From CAYMEV01 sp964389675 [NCBI: uncultured Candidatus Sumerlaeota bacterium] (lineage in GTDB: Bacteria; CAYMEV01), in assembly GCA_964389675.1 (NCBI GenBank), contig CAYMEV010000022.1:1-57785 (forward strand): 57,785 nt of DNA, read 5' to 3'. The notes beneath the pieces were generated by a model, which was not told where the DNA came from, ran no database searches, and worked only from the letters and a program-made list of their open reading frames with translations. The translations under genes were made by a program, and so were the position numbers. Shown one piece after another: positions 50,517-57,785 of this stretch. Within the stretch, counting starts at the first letter, position 1. Each line of letters opens with the position of its first letter.

Positions 50517-53109
50517 AAAGAATCTGTATATTATTGATGGCAATTACATAATATACAGATCCCACTATGCCCTGATCAATCTGAAAAACAGCTCTGGAAT
50601 GCATACAGGAGCTGTTTTCGGGTTTTTAAAAACCATAATAAAGGTAATTTCGGATAAATACCCGCATTACCTTATAATTGCTTTTGACAGCAAGGAAAAA
50701 ACATTCAGGGATCATGTGTATACAGATTATAAAATCAACAGGGCACCCATGCCCAATGAAATCATTGAACAGATACCCATTATTCTTGAGATACTGGACA
50801 GGCTCGGTATCAGGTACCTCATAAGGGATGGATATGAAGCTGATGATATTATAGGGAGCCTTACGGAATTTGCATCCTCGAAAAACCTGAAATCCTATAT
50901 TATTACCAGAGATAAGGATATGATTCAGCTTATGGGGGATAATACAGAAATACTCTACTGTGATGAGAAATGGGAAATAATAGATGATAACTGGGTATTG
51001 AACAAATTCGGCATACAGCCCGGCCAGATAGTAGATTATCTCTCGCTGGTGGGTGATTCCTCCGATCATGTCCCGGGAGTAAAAGGCATTGGGCCAAAAG
51101 GGGCCCAGAAGCTTCTTAAGGAATTCAGCAGCCTGGAAGAGATATATGATAATATTAACAGGATAAATGACCAGAAGCTTTCAAATAAGCTTCTTCAGGA
51201 AAAGGATAATGCATTTCTCTCTAAATCCCTTGTAACCATAGTCAGGGATTTAGAGATTGATATAGATACCGATTCACTTGCTGTTGAAAACATAAATTAT
51301 GAAAATATCTATGATATTCTTGAGGAAATGGAATTTTTCTCCCTTATTAAAGAGCTTAACCTGAATCGCCAGGAGACAAAATCAATCAGCTTTGAGGCTG
51401 TCAATTCACATAAAAGCTGTAAACAGCTGGCCGATAAGATCAGAAAAGCCGGTTTTTTTGCATTCCTTTCTGAACTGGACAGCGCTGCAGGTGAAATATA
51501 TACTGCTGTAACAACTGACGGTACAAAATGTAATCTGCTCAAAACAAGTTCAAAACCGGACAATGCATCTGATCTTGAATCAGAAGTTTCTGATAGTCTA
51601 TGCGGGATCCTTGGTGATGCTGATATCCTGAAGGTTTCATATGAACTGAAGGACACTTCAAAGCTAATATCACCTCAAAACATGTATATTAATATTTTTG
51701 ATACTGGAATAGCATTTTCTCTTCTTGACCCGGATTCAAACACCAGTCTCGAAAATCTTGCACTCAGGTATCTGAAAAGGGAGCTGAAAGATGATGAAGC
51801 AGGCCAGGATCAGCATATGCTCCTGTGCAGAAAGGCATGTGCAATCCATGACCTCTGGAAAATAGCTAAAGACCGGCTCAAAAAAGAGGATCTTTCAAAG
51901 ATATTCTTTGATATAGAGATGCCTCTAATCAGAATTGTTGCTGAAATGGAAAGGTACGGGATAAGGATAGATACCTCTCTCTTAAAAGACCTTGAGAATA
52001 TCATCCTGGAAAAAATAAGGGAAACTGAGGCAGAAATATATGATATAACAGGTTTTGAATTTAATATTAATTCAACAAAGGAGCTTCAGGATATACTTTT
52101 TAATGTGCTTGACCTGAAGGGCAGAAAAAAGGGGAAAACCGGCTATTCCACATCTATTGATGTTTTAAAGGAGCTTTCAGCAAGCCACCCTCTGCCCCGG
52201 AAGATCATAGAATACAGGTCTCTTGCAAAGCTGTTGAATACCTATGTAACGGTTCTTCCATCCCTTGTTGACAGAGAGACAGGAAGGATACATACAAGCT
52301 TCAATCAGAAAAGCATAATTACAGGAAGGCTCTCCTCAAGCAGTCCAAACCTGCAGGCTATACCCATAAGGGGTGAGCTGGGCTCCCAGATAAGGAATGC
52401 TTTTATATCTTCAGACGGCTACAGCCTTATATCAGCTGATTATAGCCAGATCGAACTGCGGGTGCTTGCACATTTTTCACTTGATCCTGTTTTGATAGAA
52501 GCATTCATGGAAGATAAGGATATCCATACAATTACAGCTTCTGCCCTTTTTGCATTTGATGAATCAATGATAACACCTGCCATGAGGAGAACTGCAAAAG
52601 CTGTAAACTTCGGAATAATCTACGGTATCACACCTTTCGGCCTATCAAAGCAGATAGGTATCTCTCAGGCTGAGTCAAAGCACTATATCCGGCTTTTCTT
52701 CAACAGGTATAAAGGTGTAAGGGTATTTATAGACAGGATTATTGAAAAAGCAGCGAAAGATGGATATGTAAAGACACTTTACGGCCGTAAAAGGCCTGTC
52801 CCCCAGCTAAATTCTGCGAATTCAGCAATGAAGAAATTCGGGGAGAGGATCTCAATCAATACAATTATCCAGGGGACAGCCGCTGAAATCATCAAGATAG
52901 CAATGATAAATCTCTACAGCAGTATACAGAACAAGGAAATTGATGCAAAAATGATACTCCAGATACATGATGAAATTCTGTTTGAGGTAAAAAATGAATA
53001 TGTTTCCGATTTTATCAATATAATCAGGAAAGATATGACAGAAAATTTCAGCCTTAATGTCCCCCTTAAGGTCAATATCAACTATGGAAAGAGCTGGGGT
53101 GAAATCTGA
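50509..53109 (+). CDS. polA: DNA polymerase I
   Basis: An 866-residue enzyme for gap filling and primer removal. The 5'-3' exonuclease (about 1-290) has AFDSKEKTFR, GYEADDIIG and VGDSSDHVPGVKGIGPKGA. The polymerase has motif A SADYSQIELR near 642, the O-helix RRTAKAVNFGIIYG and motif C QIHDEILFEV near 818. In the middle domain the first proofreading motif, normally DxE, reads FFAFLSELDSAAG, so 3'-5' exonuclease activity is probably lost, as in many Gram-positive and thermophile enzymes. The start ATG overlaps the phosphatase stop. Confidence 0.96.
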   Translation: MSKKNLYIIDGNYIIYRSHYALINLKNSSGMHTGAVFGFLKTIIKVISDKYPHYLIIAFDSKEKTFRDHVYTDYKINRAPMPNEIIEQIPIILEILDRLGIRYLIRDGYEADDIIGSLTEFASSKNLKSYIITRDKDMIQLMGDNTEILYCDEKWEIIDDNWVLNKFGIQPGQIVDYLSLVGDSSDHVPGVKGIGPKGAQKLLKEFSSLEEIYDNINRINDQKLSNKLLQEKDNAFLSKSLVTIVRDLEIDIDTDSLAVENINYENIYDILEEMEFFSLIKELNLNRQETKSISFEAVNSHKSCKQLADKIRKAGFFAFLSELDSAAGEIYTAVTTDGTKCNLLKTSSKPDNASDLESEVSDSLCGILGDADILKVSYELKDTSKLISPQNMYINIFDTGIAFSLLDPDSNTSLENLALRYLKRELKDDEAGQDQHMLLCRKACAIHDLWKIAKDRLKKEDLSKIFFDIEMPLIRIVAEMERYGIRIDTSLLKDLENIILEKIRETEAEIYDITGFEFNINSTKELQDILFNVLDLKGRKKGKTGYSTSIDVLKELSASHPLPRKIIEYRSLAKLLNTYVTVLPSLVDRETGRIHTSFNQKSIITGRLSSSSPNLQAIPIRGELGSQIRNAFISSDGYSLISADYSQIELRVLAHFSLDPVLIEAFMEDKDIHTITASALFAFDESMITPAMRRTAKAVNFGIIYGITPFGLSKQIGISQAESKHYIRLFFNRYKGVRVFIDRIIEKAAKDGYVKTLYGRKRPVPQLNSANSAMKKFGERISINTIIQGTAAEIIKIAMINLYSSIQNKEIDAKMILQIHDEILFEVKNEYVSDFINIIRKDMTENFSLNVPLKVNINYGKSWGEI

Positions 53110-53117
53110 TTTTTTTA

Positions 53118-53145
53118 TTGACCAATCCTTTTCTTTTGATATATA
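53118..53145 (+). promoter_or_regulatory. promoter of the tRNA-Pro/Arg/His cluster
   Basis: TTGACC (53118-53123), 16-base spacer, TATATA (53140-53145), about 13 bases before the tRNA. It lies just after polA, whose stop is at 53109. Confidence 0.5.
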
Positions 53146-53157
53146 TGATTTCAACAT

Positions 53158-53232
53158 CGGGGCGTAGCGCAGCCTGGTTAGCGTACCTGCCTTGGGAGCA
53201 GGGGGTCGGAAGTTCAAATCTTCCCGCCCCGA
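53158..53232 (+). tRNA. tRNA-Pro (UGG)
   Basis: Acceptor CGGGGCG/CGCCCCG, D arm GCGCAGCCTGGTTAGCGT, anticodon stem CCTGC/GCAGG with loop CTTGGGA and anticodon TGG, T arm GGAAG-TTCAAAT-CTTCC, discriminator A, no CCA. Confidence 0.94.
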
Positions 53233-53245
53233 TTTTTATTTTAGA

Positions 53246-53319
<74 letters not shown>

Positions 53320-53330
53320 TGAAGGTTTGT

Positions 53331-53404
53331 GGTGAGAGTAGCTCAGCTGGTAGAGCACTGGGTTGTGGCCTCAGCGGTCGTGGGTTCGATCCCCATCTCT
53401 CACC
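53331..53404 (+). tRNA. tRNA-His (GUG)
   Basis: Acceptor GTGAGAG/CTCTCAC with the extra 5' G at 53331 opposite C 53404, anticodon stem CTGGG/CTCAG with loop TTGTGGC and anticodon GTG, T arm GTGGG-TTCGATC-CCCAT. A run of nine T begins a base later and ends the cluster. Confidence 0.94.
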
Positions 53405-53597
53405 CTTTTTTTTTATCTGTATTATTCCTCAAATTTACATCAGACTGCAGTTCATAATGGATAATTCAGGATCTCTTATGTAATATACAGGACAGAGATC
53501 CTGATGATTTAAAATTGGCGGTTCTTTTTATCTTATTTAAATTATTAAACAGGGGTCTGCAAACCTAATTTTTATCAGATTTTATTTTTAAAGTGTT

Positions 53598-53621
53598 AAC
53601 CATAATGGAGTGTTGTTCGTT
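53598..53621 (+). promoter_or_regulatory. candidate ECF-type promoter of the sigma factor operon
   Basis: AACC (53598-53601), 16-base spacer, CGTT (53618-53621), resembling the AAC/CGT pattern of ECF sigma promoters. It stands about 35 bases before the first gene of the operon. Autoregulation is inferred only from this similarity. Confidence 0.3.
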
Positions 53622-53656
53622 TTAGCTTATGATAATACAAAAAATGGAGGATACAG

Positions 53657-54088
53657 ATGGGAATTACAGAGAATTTAATGATCGTACTGAATACATTAGT
53701 AGTATTTGCTTTTTTGTCCTGGGTTTTTAAGGTTATTCTGGAATGGCGAAAACTAAAGCATAAAAACCAGCTGCACAACAAATTGGTAGACAAATACAGC
53801 AATGTGGAGGAACTGAACGAATTTCTTAAATCAGAGAATGGGATCAACTTTTTTAAGTATCTGTCAGTAGAGGGTGTAGTACCGAAAGAAAGATTGATTA
53901 TATCTATATCAAGGGGAATCATCGCCGGATTTTTAGGTTTTGCCTTTTTAATTCTGGGCCAGATCTTCACAGAAGAAACCGAGTTTTTTGTTGCTTTTGG
54001 CATTCTTATAATTGCATTGGGGCTTGGATTCCTGGTATCTGCTTTTGTATCAGTTAAGCTGAGCAAAAAATGGGGTATCATTGACTGA
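53657..54088 (+). CDS. membrane protein, first gene of the ECF operon
   Basis: A 143-residue protein with an N-terminal helix (TENLMIVLNTLVVFAFLSWVF), a basic cytoplasmic segment (WRKLKHKNQLHNKL) and two C-terminal transmembrane helices (RGIIAGFLGFAFLILGQIF, FFVAFGILIIALGLGFLVSAF). No family recognised; this shape is seen in small membrane genes adjacent to ECF sigma factors. GGAGG is six bases before the ATG. It overlaps the sigma factor gene by eight bases if the latter starts at 54081. Confidence 0.7.
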   Translation: MGITENLMIVLNTLVVFAFLSWVFKVILEWRKLKHKNQLHNKLVDKYSNVEELNEFLKSENGINFFKYLSVEGVVPKERLIISISRGIIAGFLGFAFLILGQIFTEETEFFVAFGILIIALGLGFLVSAFVSVKLSKKWGIID

Positions 54089-54722
54089 ATCGGTAAGAAA
54101 GGGAGTGGTTTCATCGGGCGTAAAAGCCGGAAAGTCAAAAAAAAAGCCAGGGGAAGGATTTTATATAGAAAATCCTTCCCATTTAGGTACAATCGAAAAG
54201 ATGGATATCATTCCCGACGAACCTGAAGATGAAGAGAAGAGGTTTGAATGTTTTTATGAGACACATTCAAAACGATTCTGGTATTTTATCTTAAAAATCT
54301 GTGGAGATGAATCAATGGCTGATGATATTTTTCAGGAATCCTATTTCAGGTTCTTAAAAGCAGATCCCCGTGGGATGGCTGATTATCAGCTAAAAGCTTA
54401 TCTGTATAAAATTGCAGTCAGGCTGATTATCGATCATAGAAGAAAGATCCATCTGGAGGAAAAATCGATTTCCAGCCTTAAGGAAAATGAGGGCAAAAAG
54501 CCTGATATTTTGCTCTCCATGGATATGGACAATCTGTTTAAGCATTTGAAACCGGAAGACCGGACGCTGCTATGGCTGGCATATATTGAGGGGTATTCCC
54601 ATCGGGAGATTGCTGATATTATCGGGAAAGGAGAGAAGACTATCAAGGTAAATCTGTACAGGGTGAGGAGAAAATTTGCCGGGATATTGAAAGCAGGAGG
54701 ATACGATGGAGATTTATTATGA
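54081..54722 (+). CDS. ECF-family RNA polymerase sigma factor
   Basis: Region 2 (ECFYETHSKRFWYFILKICG, DIFQESYFRFLKADP) and region 4 (LKPEDRTLLWLAYIEGYSHREIADIIGKGEKTIKVNLYRVRRKF) of an extracytoplasmic-function sigma factor. The start is unsure: TTG 54081 with GGGG upstream gives 213 residues with a basic, unusual 40-residue N-terminus, while ATG 54201 gives 173 residues beginning near region 2, the usual length. A perfect 12-base hairpin at 54151-54180 lies between these starts, in the coding or the leader part depending on the start. It overlaps the anti-sigma gene by four bases. Confidence 0.85.
   Translation: MTESVRKGVVSSGVKAGKSKKKPGEGFYIENPSHLGTIEKMDIIPDEPEDEEKRFECFYETHSKRFWYFILKICGDESMADDIFQESYFRFLKADPRGMADYQLKAYLYKIAVRLIIDHRRKIHLEEKSISSLKENEGKKPDILLSMDMDNLFKHLKPEDRTLLWLAYIEGYSHREIADIIGKGEKTIKVNLYRVRRKFAGILKAGGYDGDLL
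54151..54180. repeat. perfect 12-bp hairpin near the sigma factor start
   Basis: GGGAAGGATTTT, six-base loop ATATAG, AAAATCCTTCCC. There is no T run on the plus strand after it. On the minus strand it is followed within a few bases by nine T, so it would make an intrinsic terminator for antisense transcripts. Confidence 0.85.
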
Positions 54723-55243
54723 GAATATTTAACAAAAAATGCGATCACGAAGCGGATATTATAAAAGCATATTTTGAAAATGATCTAACCGATGCACAGA
54801 AAGCACATATAAGAAGATGCAGGAACTGTCAGGATGCTGTTGCAGTTTATAGCTGGATGAAAAAATATGATGATCTTAATGAGGGATTTTCAAAAGGGGG
54901 AAAAATTCTACCTTCTGCAGGAGATGTATTGATAAGAGCCAGAAACAGGCAGGCATCAAAAATAGAAAAGATAAATAAAATGATGAAATTTCTTAAATTA
55001 GCACAGGGTGCCGTTATATTTTGCTTTGTATCAGGGGCGATTTTCTTGATTGCCGGAAAAGCAGATCAGATAAAATCCCTTGTCTGTAATGCTATATTGG
55101 AGTGCTCTCCTCTAAGCAATTTATCATTGTTTTTCAGTGCTCTGACAAAATCACTGCCATTTCTTTCAATTCCTTTTGCATTGATTTTCTTTCTGTTTCT
55201 GAATTATTCTATCTTTTCATTCTTCTATCCGGAAAAGACCTGA
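54719..55243 (+). CDS. membrane anti-sigma factor with zinc-finger
   Basis: A 174-residue protein. The N-terminus has the ZAS zinc-binding pattern with His30, Cys34 and Cys37 (HIRRCRNC) after a helix ending ENDLTDAQKA. Two hydrophobic segments follow (AQGAVIFCFVSGAIFLIAG and ALIFFLFLNYSIF). Zinc-finger anti-sigma factors hold their ECF sigma partner at the membrane. It starts in the ATGA of the sigma stop codon, the usual coupling of such pairs. What signal it senses is not evident. Confidence 0.8.
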   Translation: MRIFNKKCDHEADIIKAYFENDLTDAQKAHIRRCRNCQDAVAVYSWMKKYDDLNEGFSKGGKILPSAGDVLIRARNRQASKIEKINKMMKFLKLAQGAVIFCFVSGAIFLIAGKADQIKSLVCNAILECSPLSNLSLFFSALTKSLPFLSIPFALIFFLFLNYSIFSFFYPEKT

Positions 55244-55294
55244 TATTACTTTTTGCCGGGGATCTGTTTTCCTCTTTCCAGATGTGAGGGTAAC

Positions 55295-56623
55295 TTATTC
55301 CTTTTTTCCTGTAAACCATTGGTCAAGATTAATAATCTGATGCATCAGCACTGCAATGATTGTTGAAGTAGGGAGAGGGTCTGTAAAAAAGGCCTGTATA
55401 AAATGGGGAGCGCGTGCATACAGAGATGGCAAAAAGCCGGTACTCAATCCGAAGAACAGAGAAATTCCTATTACAAATGTCTTGCGCGGGTCCCATTTTT
55501 CATTGAACATCTCAATCAGGCCTGTGCAGATCATGAAACAGCCTGAAAATATTACTGATGCACCAAGAACAGGCTTTGGCATTACTGAAAGAGCCAGCAG
55601 CAATTTTGGGAAAAAAGCAAGAAAAGTAAAAATAATGCCTGCTGTAAAGCATATCCATCTGCTTGTAATCCTGGTAGCAGCAGCAAGCCCTATATTGCTC
55701 GAAGATGTATCAACTGCCATGCCGCCTAAAACACCGGATAATAAAGTGGATAATCCGTCAGTCATAAGTCCGTTCCTAAGCGGTTTGAAATTCAGTTTTT
55801 TCAGGTCAGGTTCAGAAATCTTCTGGGCAGCAAGCAGATTTCCAAATGATTTTATGGATCCGCTTATACCCACTACCAGAACCGGCAAAAGCAGCTTCAG
55901 GTCAAATTTTATATCCAGAAATTTAGAGCTGTAGCTTGGAAAAGCAAACCATGAGCTTTCTTTTACTATTAATAAATCATGCATATAATCCGGTACAAGG
56001 ATCAAGGCAGTGATCCATCCCGCAATCATTCCTATAAGAAGGCAGTACATCTTGAGAAAGCCCTTGCCCCATACATTGCTTAAAACCATGATCATCAATG
56101 TTATAAATCCAATCAGGATTGCATTATTGTTGATTGAATCTTCAAAATAAGCAATACCGAAAAAGGAAGAGACAGCACTGCTGATCACACTGATACCTAC
56201 CATGGCAACAACGAGGCCTACTATATACCCTGGGAATACCCTTTTTAATTTTTGAATCAGAGGAGCCATTATCATTTCGATAATTCCAGCGACAATTATA
56301 ATGCCTCTCATCAGGGGCAATCCGCCAGTCCAGGCAGCTGAAAGGGATAGGCTGAAATAGGATGGACCGCATAGATTAGGACAGAGGTAACCTGAGCCAA
56401 GGTACCTGAATCTTAGAGACTGCAGGATAGAGCCAATTCCTGCTGAAATCATTGAAAATGCAATTAAGGCTGAAGTAAATTCAGGGGAAGCATTCAGCTG
56501 GCTTGCAAAAATGATCGGCAGGGTAAGGGACATTACCATGAGCATAATATGCTGGAAAGACAGTGCAAGGAGATGACCCGCAGGGGGGATCTCATTCAGT
56601 GAATATTCATATTTTTTTGCCAT
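55295..56623 (-). CDS. NCS2 family xanthine/uracil permease
   Basis: A 442-residue inner-membrane transporter with 12 or more transmembrane segments. Its N-terminus SLNEIPPAGHLLALSFQHIMLMVM, the middle LRFRYLGSGYLCPNLCGPSYF and GGMAVDTSSSNIGLAAATRITSRWICFTAG, resemble nucleobase:cation symporters for xanthine or uracil (UraA/PbuX branch). The substrate is not settled. AGGA is close to the ATG. It follows the Cache lipoprotein by 19 bases on the same strand, so the two are co-transcribed. Confidence 0.9.
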   Translation of the reverse strand: MAKKYEYSLNEIPPAGHLLALSFQHIMLMVMSLTLPIIFASQLNASPEFTSALIAFSMISAGIGSILQSLRFRYLGSGYLCPNLCGPSYFSLSLSAAWTGGLPLMRGIIIVAGIIEMIMAPLIQKLKRVFPGYIVGLVVAMVGISVISSAVSSFFGIAYFEDSINNNAILIGFITLMIMVLSNVWGKGFLKMYCLLIGMIAGWITALILVPDYMHDLLIVKESSWFAFPSYSSKFLDIKFDLKLLLPVLVVGISGSIKSFGNLLAAQKISEPDLKKLNFKPLRNGLMTDGLSTLLSGVLGGMAVDTSSSNIGLAAATRITSRWICFTAGIIFTFLAFFPKLLLALSVMPKPVLGASVIFSGCFMICTGLIEMFNEKWDPRKTFVIGISLFFGLSTGFLPSLYARAPHFIQAFFTDPLPTSTIIAVLMHQIINLDQWFTGKKE

Positions 56624-56642
56624 AAATTATCATCCTGTTTTA

Positions 56643-57569
56643 TTAATTAAACGGAGGCTGGGGCAGGTCGGTTATTGCAGCAATATAAATCTCTTTCCCC
56701 TCGAGTAATTGTTTGCGGATATACAGGCATTTTTTTATAAGCTGCCTTTTATAGCGATTCCTTGCCATAATGATCTCCCATGCATAATCTTCCTTTTCAA
56801 GTTTCTTTAAAGCGCTCTGGACAGGTTTATGGCCGGCTTCATCAACAAATTCCAGAATATTAAGTTCAGCAGTGGTGTGAGCGACAACAGGCTGGACAAT
56901 GAACCTGCCGGAAGAATCAAAGATAAAAACACGAATATCCCTGAAATTGAACTGTGAGCGGGGATCTTCAATAACCTTCAGTGCATCGGTTCCCTCTGCT
57001 TTTATGAGATCTGAAGCACTGTCGACAATGATCCTTATAAATTCCCTTTCTTCATGTGGATAATCAATCCCACCCCCGACAAAAAGCTGGTCTCCTTCAG
57101 GTGTCCTGATTTTGAAATGGCATGAAGATTTTGGGATAGGATAGATTTTCCCCGGCTCCCACCAGAAATAGTGTACCCAGGCATGAGGATTGTTCTTATT
57201 GTTTAATGCCTCAATCACCAGGTCTGTTATCTTTTTTCCGCTTTTATCTTCTATCTCGGAGAGATTTTTCCCCTCCAGTTCAGGCATTCCAACATGAAAT
57301 ATATTGGTTCCATTCATATCATAGACATAAAAATAATAATCCGCGGGATCCCTGGTGAACATTTTTCTCTCGCCATTATAGCCTTTGAGGCATTCTTTCC
57401 CCTGTTTCTCAATTATCCGGGATATCTCATAGATATATTTAACCAGGTTTCTTGTATCATTGTACTGGTAAATGGTGAGATCAATATCAGATTTACTGTC
57501 TGTGCAATTAGTAAAGGCAGATAAAAAAGCCAGGATAACCACCATTGCTGTATATCTTATTCTGGACAT
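56643..57569 (-). CDS. Cache-domain lipoprotein
   Basis: A 308-residue exported lipoprotein. The signal has MSRIRYTAMVVILAFLSAF and the lipobox FTNC. Two single Cache (PAS-like) domains follow: DYYFYVYDMNGTNIFHVGMPEL with GGGIDYPHEE, and FNFRDIRVFIFDSSGRFIVQP with YIAAITDLPQPP. Cache domains bind small ligands outside the cell. It lacks a signalling output, so it may be a ligand-binding partner of the adjacent permease or of a separate receptor; this pairing is inferred only from position. AAAGGA is seven bases before the ATG. Confidence 0.8.
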   Translation of the reverse strand: MSRIRYTAMVVILAFLSAFTNCTDSKSDIDLTIYQYNDTRNLVKYIYEISRIIEKQGKECLKGYNGERKMFTRDPADYYFYVYDMNGTNIFHVGMPELEGKNLSEIEDKSGKKITDLVIEALNNKNNPHAWVHYFWWEPGKIYPIPKSSCHFKIRTPEGDQLFVGGGIDYPHEEREFIRIIVDSASDLIKAEGTDALKVIEDPRSQFNFRDIRVFIFDSSGRFIVQPVVAHTTAELNILEFVDEAGHKPVQSALKKLEKEDYAWEIIMARNRYKRQLIKKCLYIRKQLLEGKEIYIAAITDLPQPPFN

Positions 57570-57708
57570 GCGTTTTTCCTTTATTTCTTAAATTTTATAA
57601 AGAAAACTGAAAAATTCCATACAATGAAGGCAAAAGATACATTAGAATCATAATTTAGCGAATTCATCTGTCAATAGAATTATTTTCATACTCAATCTGG
57701 GTGTTTTG

Positions 57709-57785
57709 TGGATATACTGGATGTAAGGCTTCTTATAAGAAAAGACGGGTCATCCTTCATCATGAGCAGTATCATTCTGCTTTTT
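57709..57785 (+). CDS. possible partial gene at the window end
   Basis: An open frame from GTG 57709 to the window end (DVRLLIRKDGSSFIM...). It is divergent from the Cache lipoprotein gene. Only 26 codons are present, too few to identify. Confidence 0.25.

Noticed and set aside
53596-54192. 198-residue minus-strand frame
   Set aside because: Complement of the membrane protein and sigma gene; a shadow without ribosome site.

Overview
The window is a chromosomal segment of a diderm, probably anaerobic bacterium with low to moderate GC (about 40 percent by eye) and strong use of AGG for arginine and ATA for isoleucine. Diderm character is inferred from lipoprotein and secretion signals, a prepilin peptidase, TraB-like and Cache proteins. 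An anaerobic bent is inferred from iron-sulfur class I fumarase, several radical SAM proteins and a GlcF-like iron-sulfur protein. Orders such as rpsO-pnp-dut, nadK-recN and zinc-ribbon gene-rnpB occur in Spirochaetota and some deltaproteobacterial-type lineages; I cannot fix the phylum from sequence alone. The tRNA genes do not encode CCA.

Layout. Bases 1-5000 are AT-rich and accessory-like: a lipoprotein, a secreted cysteine-rich protein whose start codon lies inside an octanucleotide tandem repeat, two apparent gene remnants, an orphan DNA methyltransferase, a phosphotransferase and an HExxH protein. From 5000 to 14200 lie a TPR/CFI-box protein and a compact plus-strand run: SagB-like nitroreductase, ClpB, a secreted FG-GAP-repeat protein, a PATAN-domain protein and the prepilin peptidase. 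From 14200 to 21000 the minus strand carries a small membrane protein, RNase P RNA, a C4 zinc-ribbon coiled-coil protein, three tRNAs, a membrane coiled-coil protein, a TPR lipid/secreted protein, RecJ and UDP-glucuronate decarboxylase; a PC4-like protein is on the plus strand.

From 21100 to 33300 the plus strand carries a YkgJ-type cysteine cluster protein, a PilZ protein, a zinc-ribbon thioredoxin-fold protein without catalytic cysteines, two GT4 glycosyltransferases, an Ldh/malate dehydrogenase-type oxidoreductase with sucC-sucD, TraB/GumN and tandem GNAT proteins, a GT2 glycosyltransferase and two-subunit fumarase. Ldh, SucCD and fumarase together cover the succinyl-CoA, fumarate and malate part of the TCA cycle, in either direction. 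From 33300 to 44500 is housekeeping: rpsO-pnp-dut, tRNAs, purA, a polyprenyl synthase, AmrS-type radical SAM with a CheW-like protein, recN, nadK and a GlcF-like protein.

The most notable system is 44657-49680: a plus-strand operon with its own promoter encoding an HprK-like kinase, a PqqD/RRE protein, a radical SAM/SPASM enzyme, an S26 signal-peptidase-like protease and a membrane sulfatase-fold protein with Thr in place of the formylglycine cysteine. It has the parts of a peptide-modifying pathway but no obvious precursor peptide. It is followed by an inositol monophosphatase-family gene, polA, three tRNAs, an ECF sigma/anti-sigma module and, on the minus strand, an NCS2 permease with a Cache lipoprotein. 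No CRISPR array, insertion sequence, prophage or rRNA was seen.
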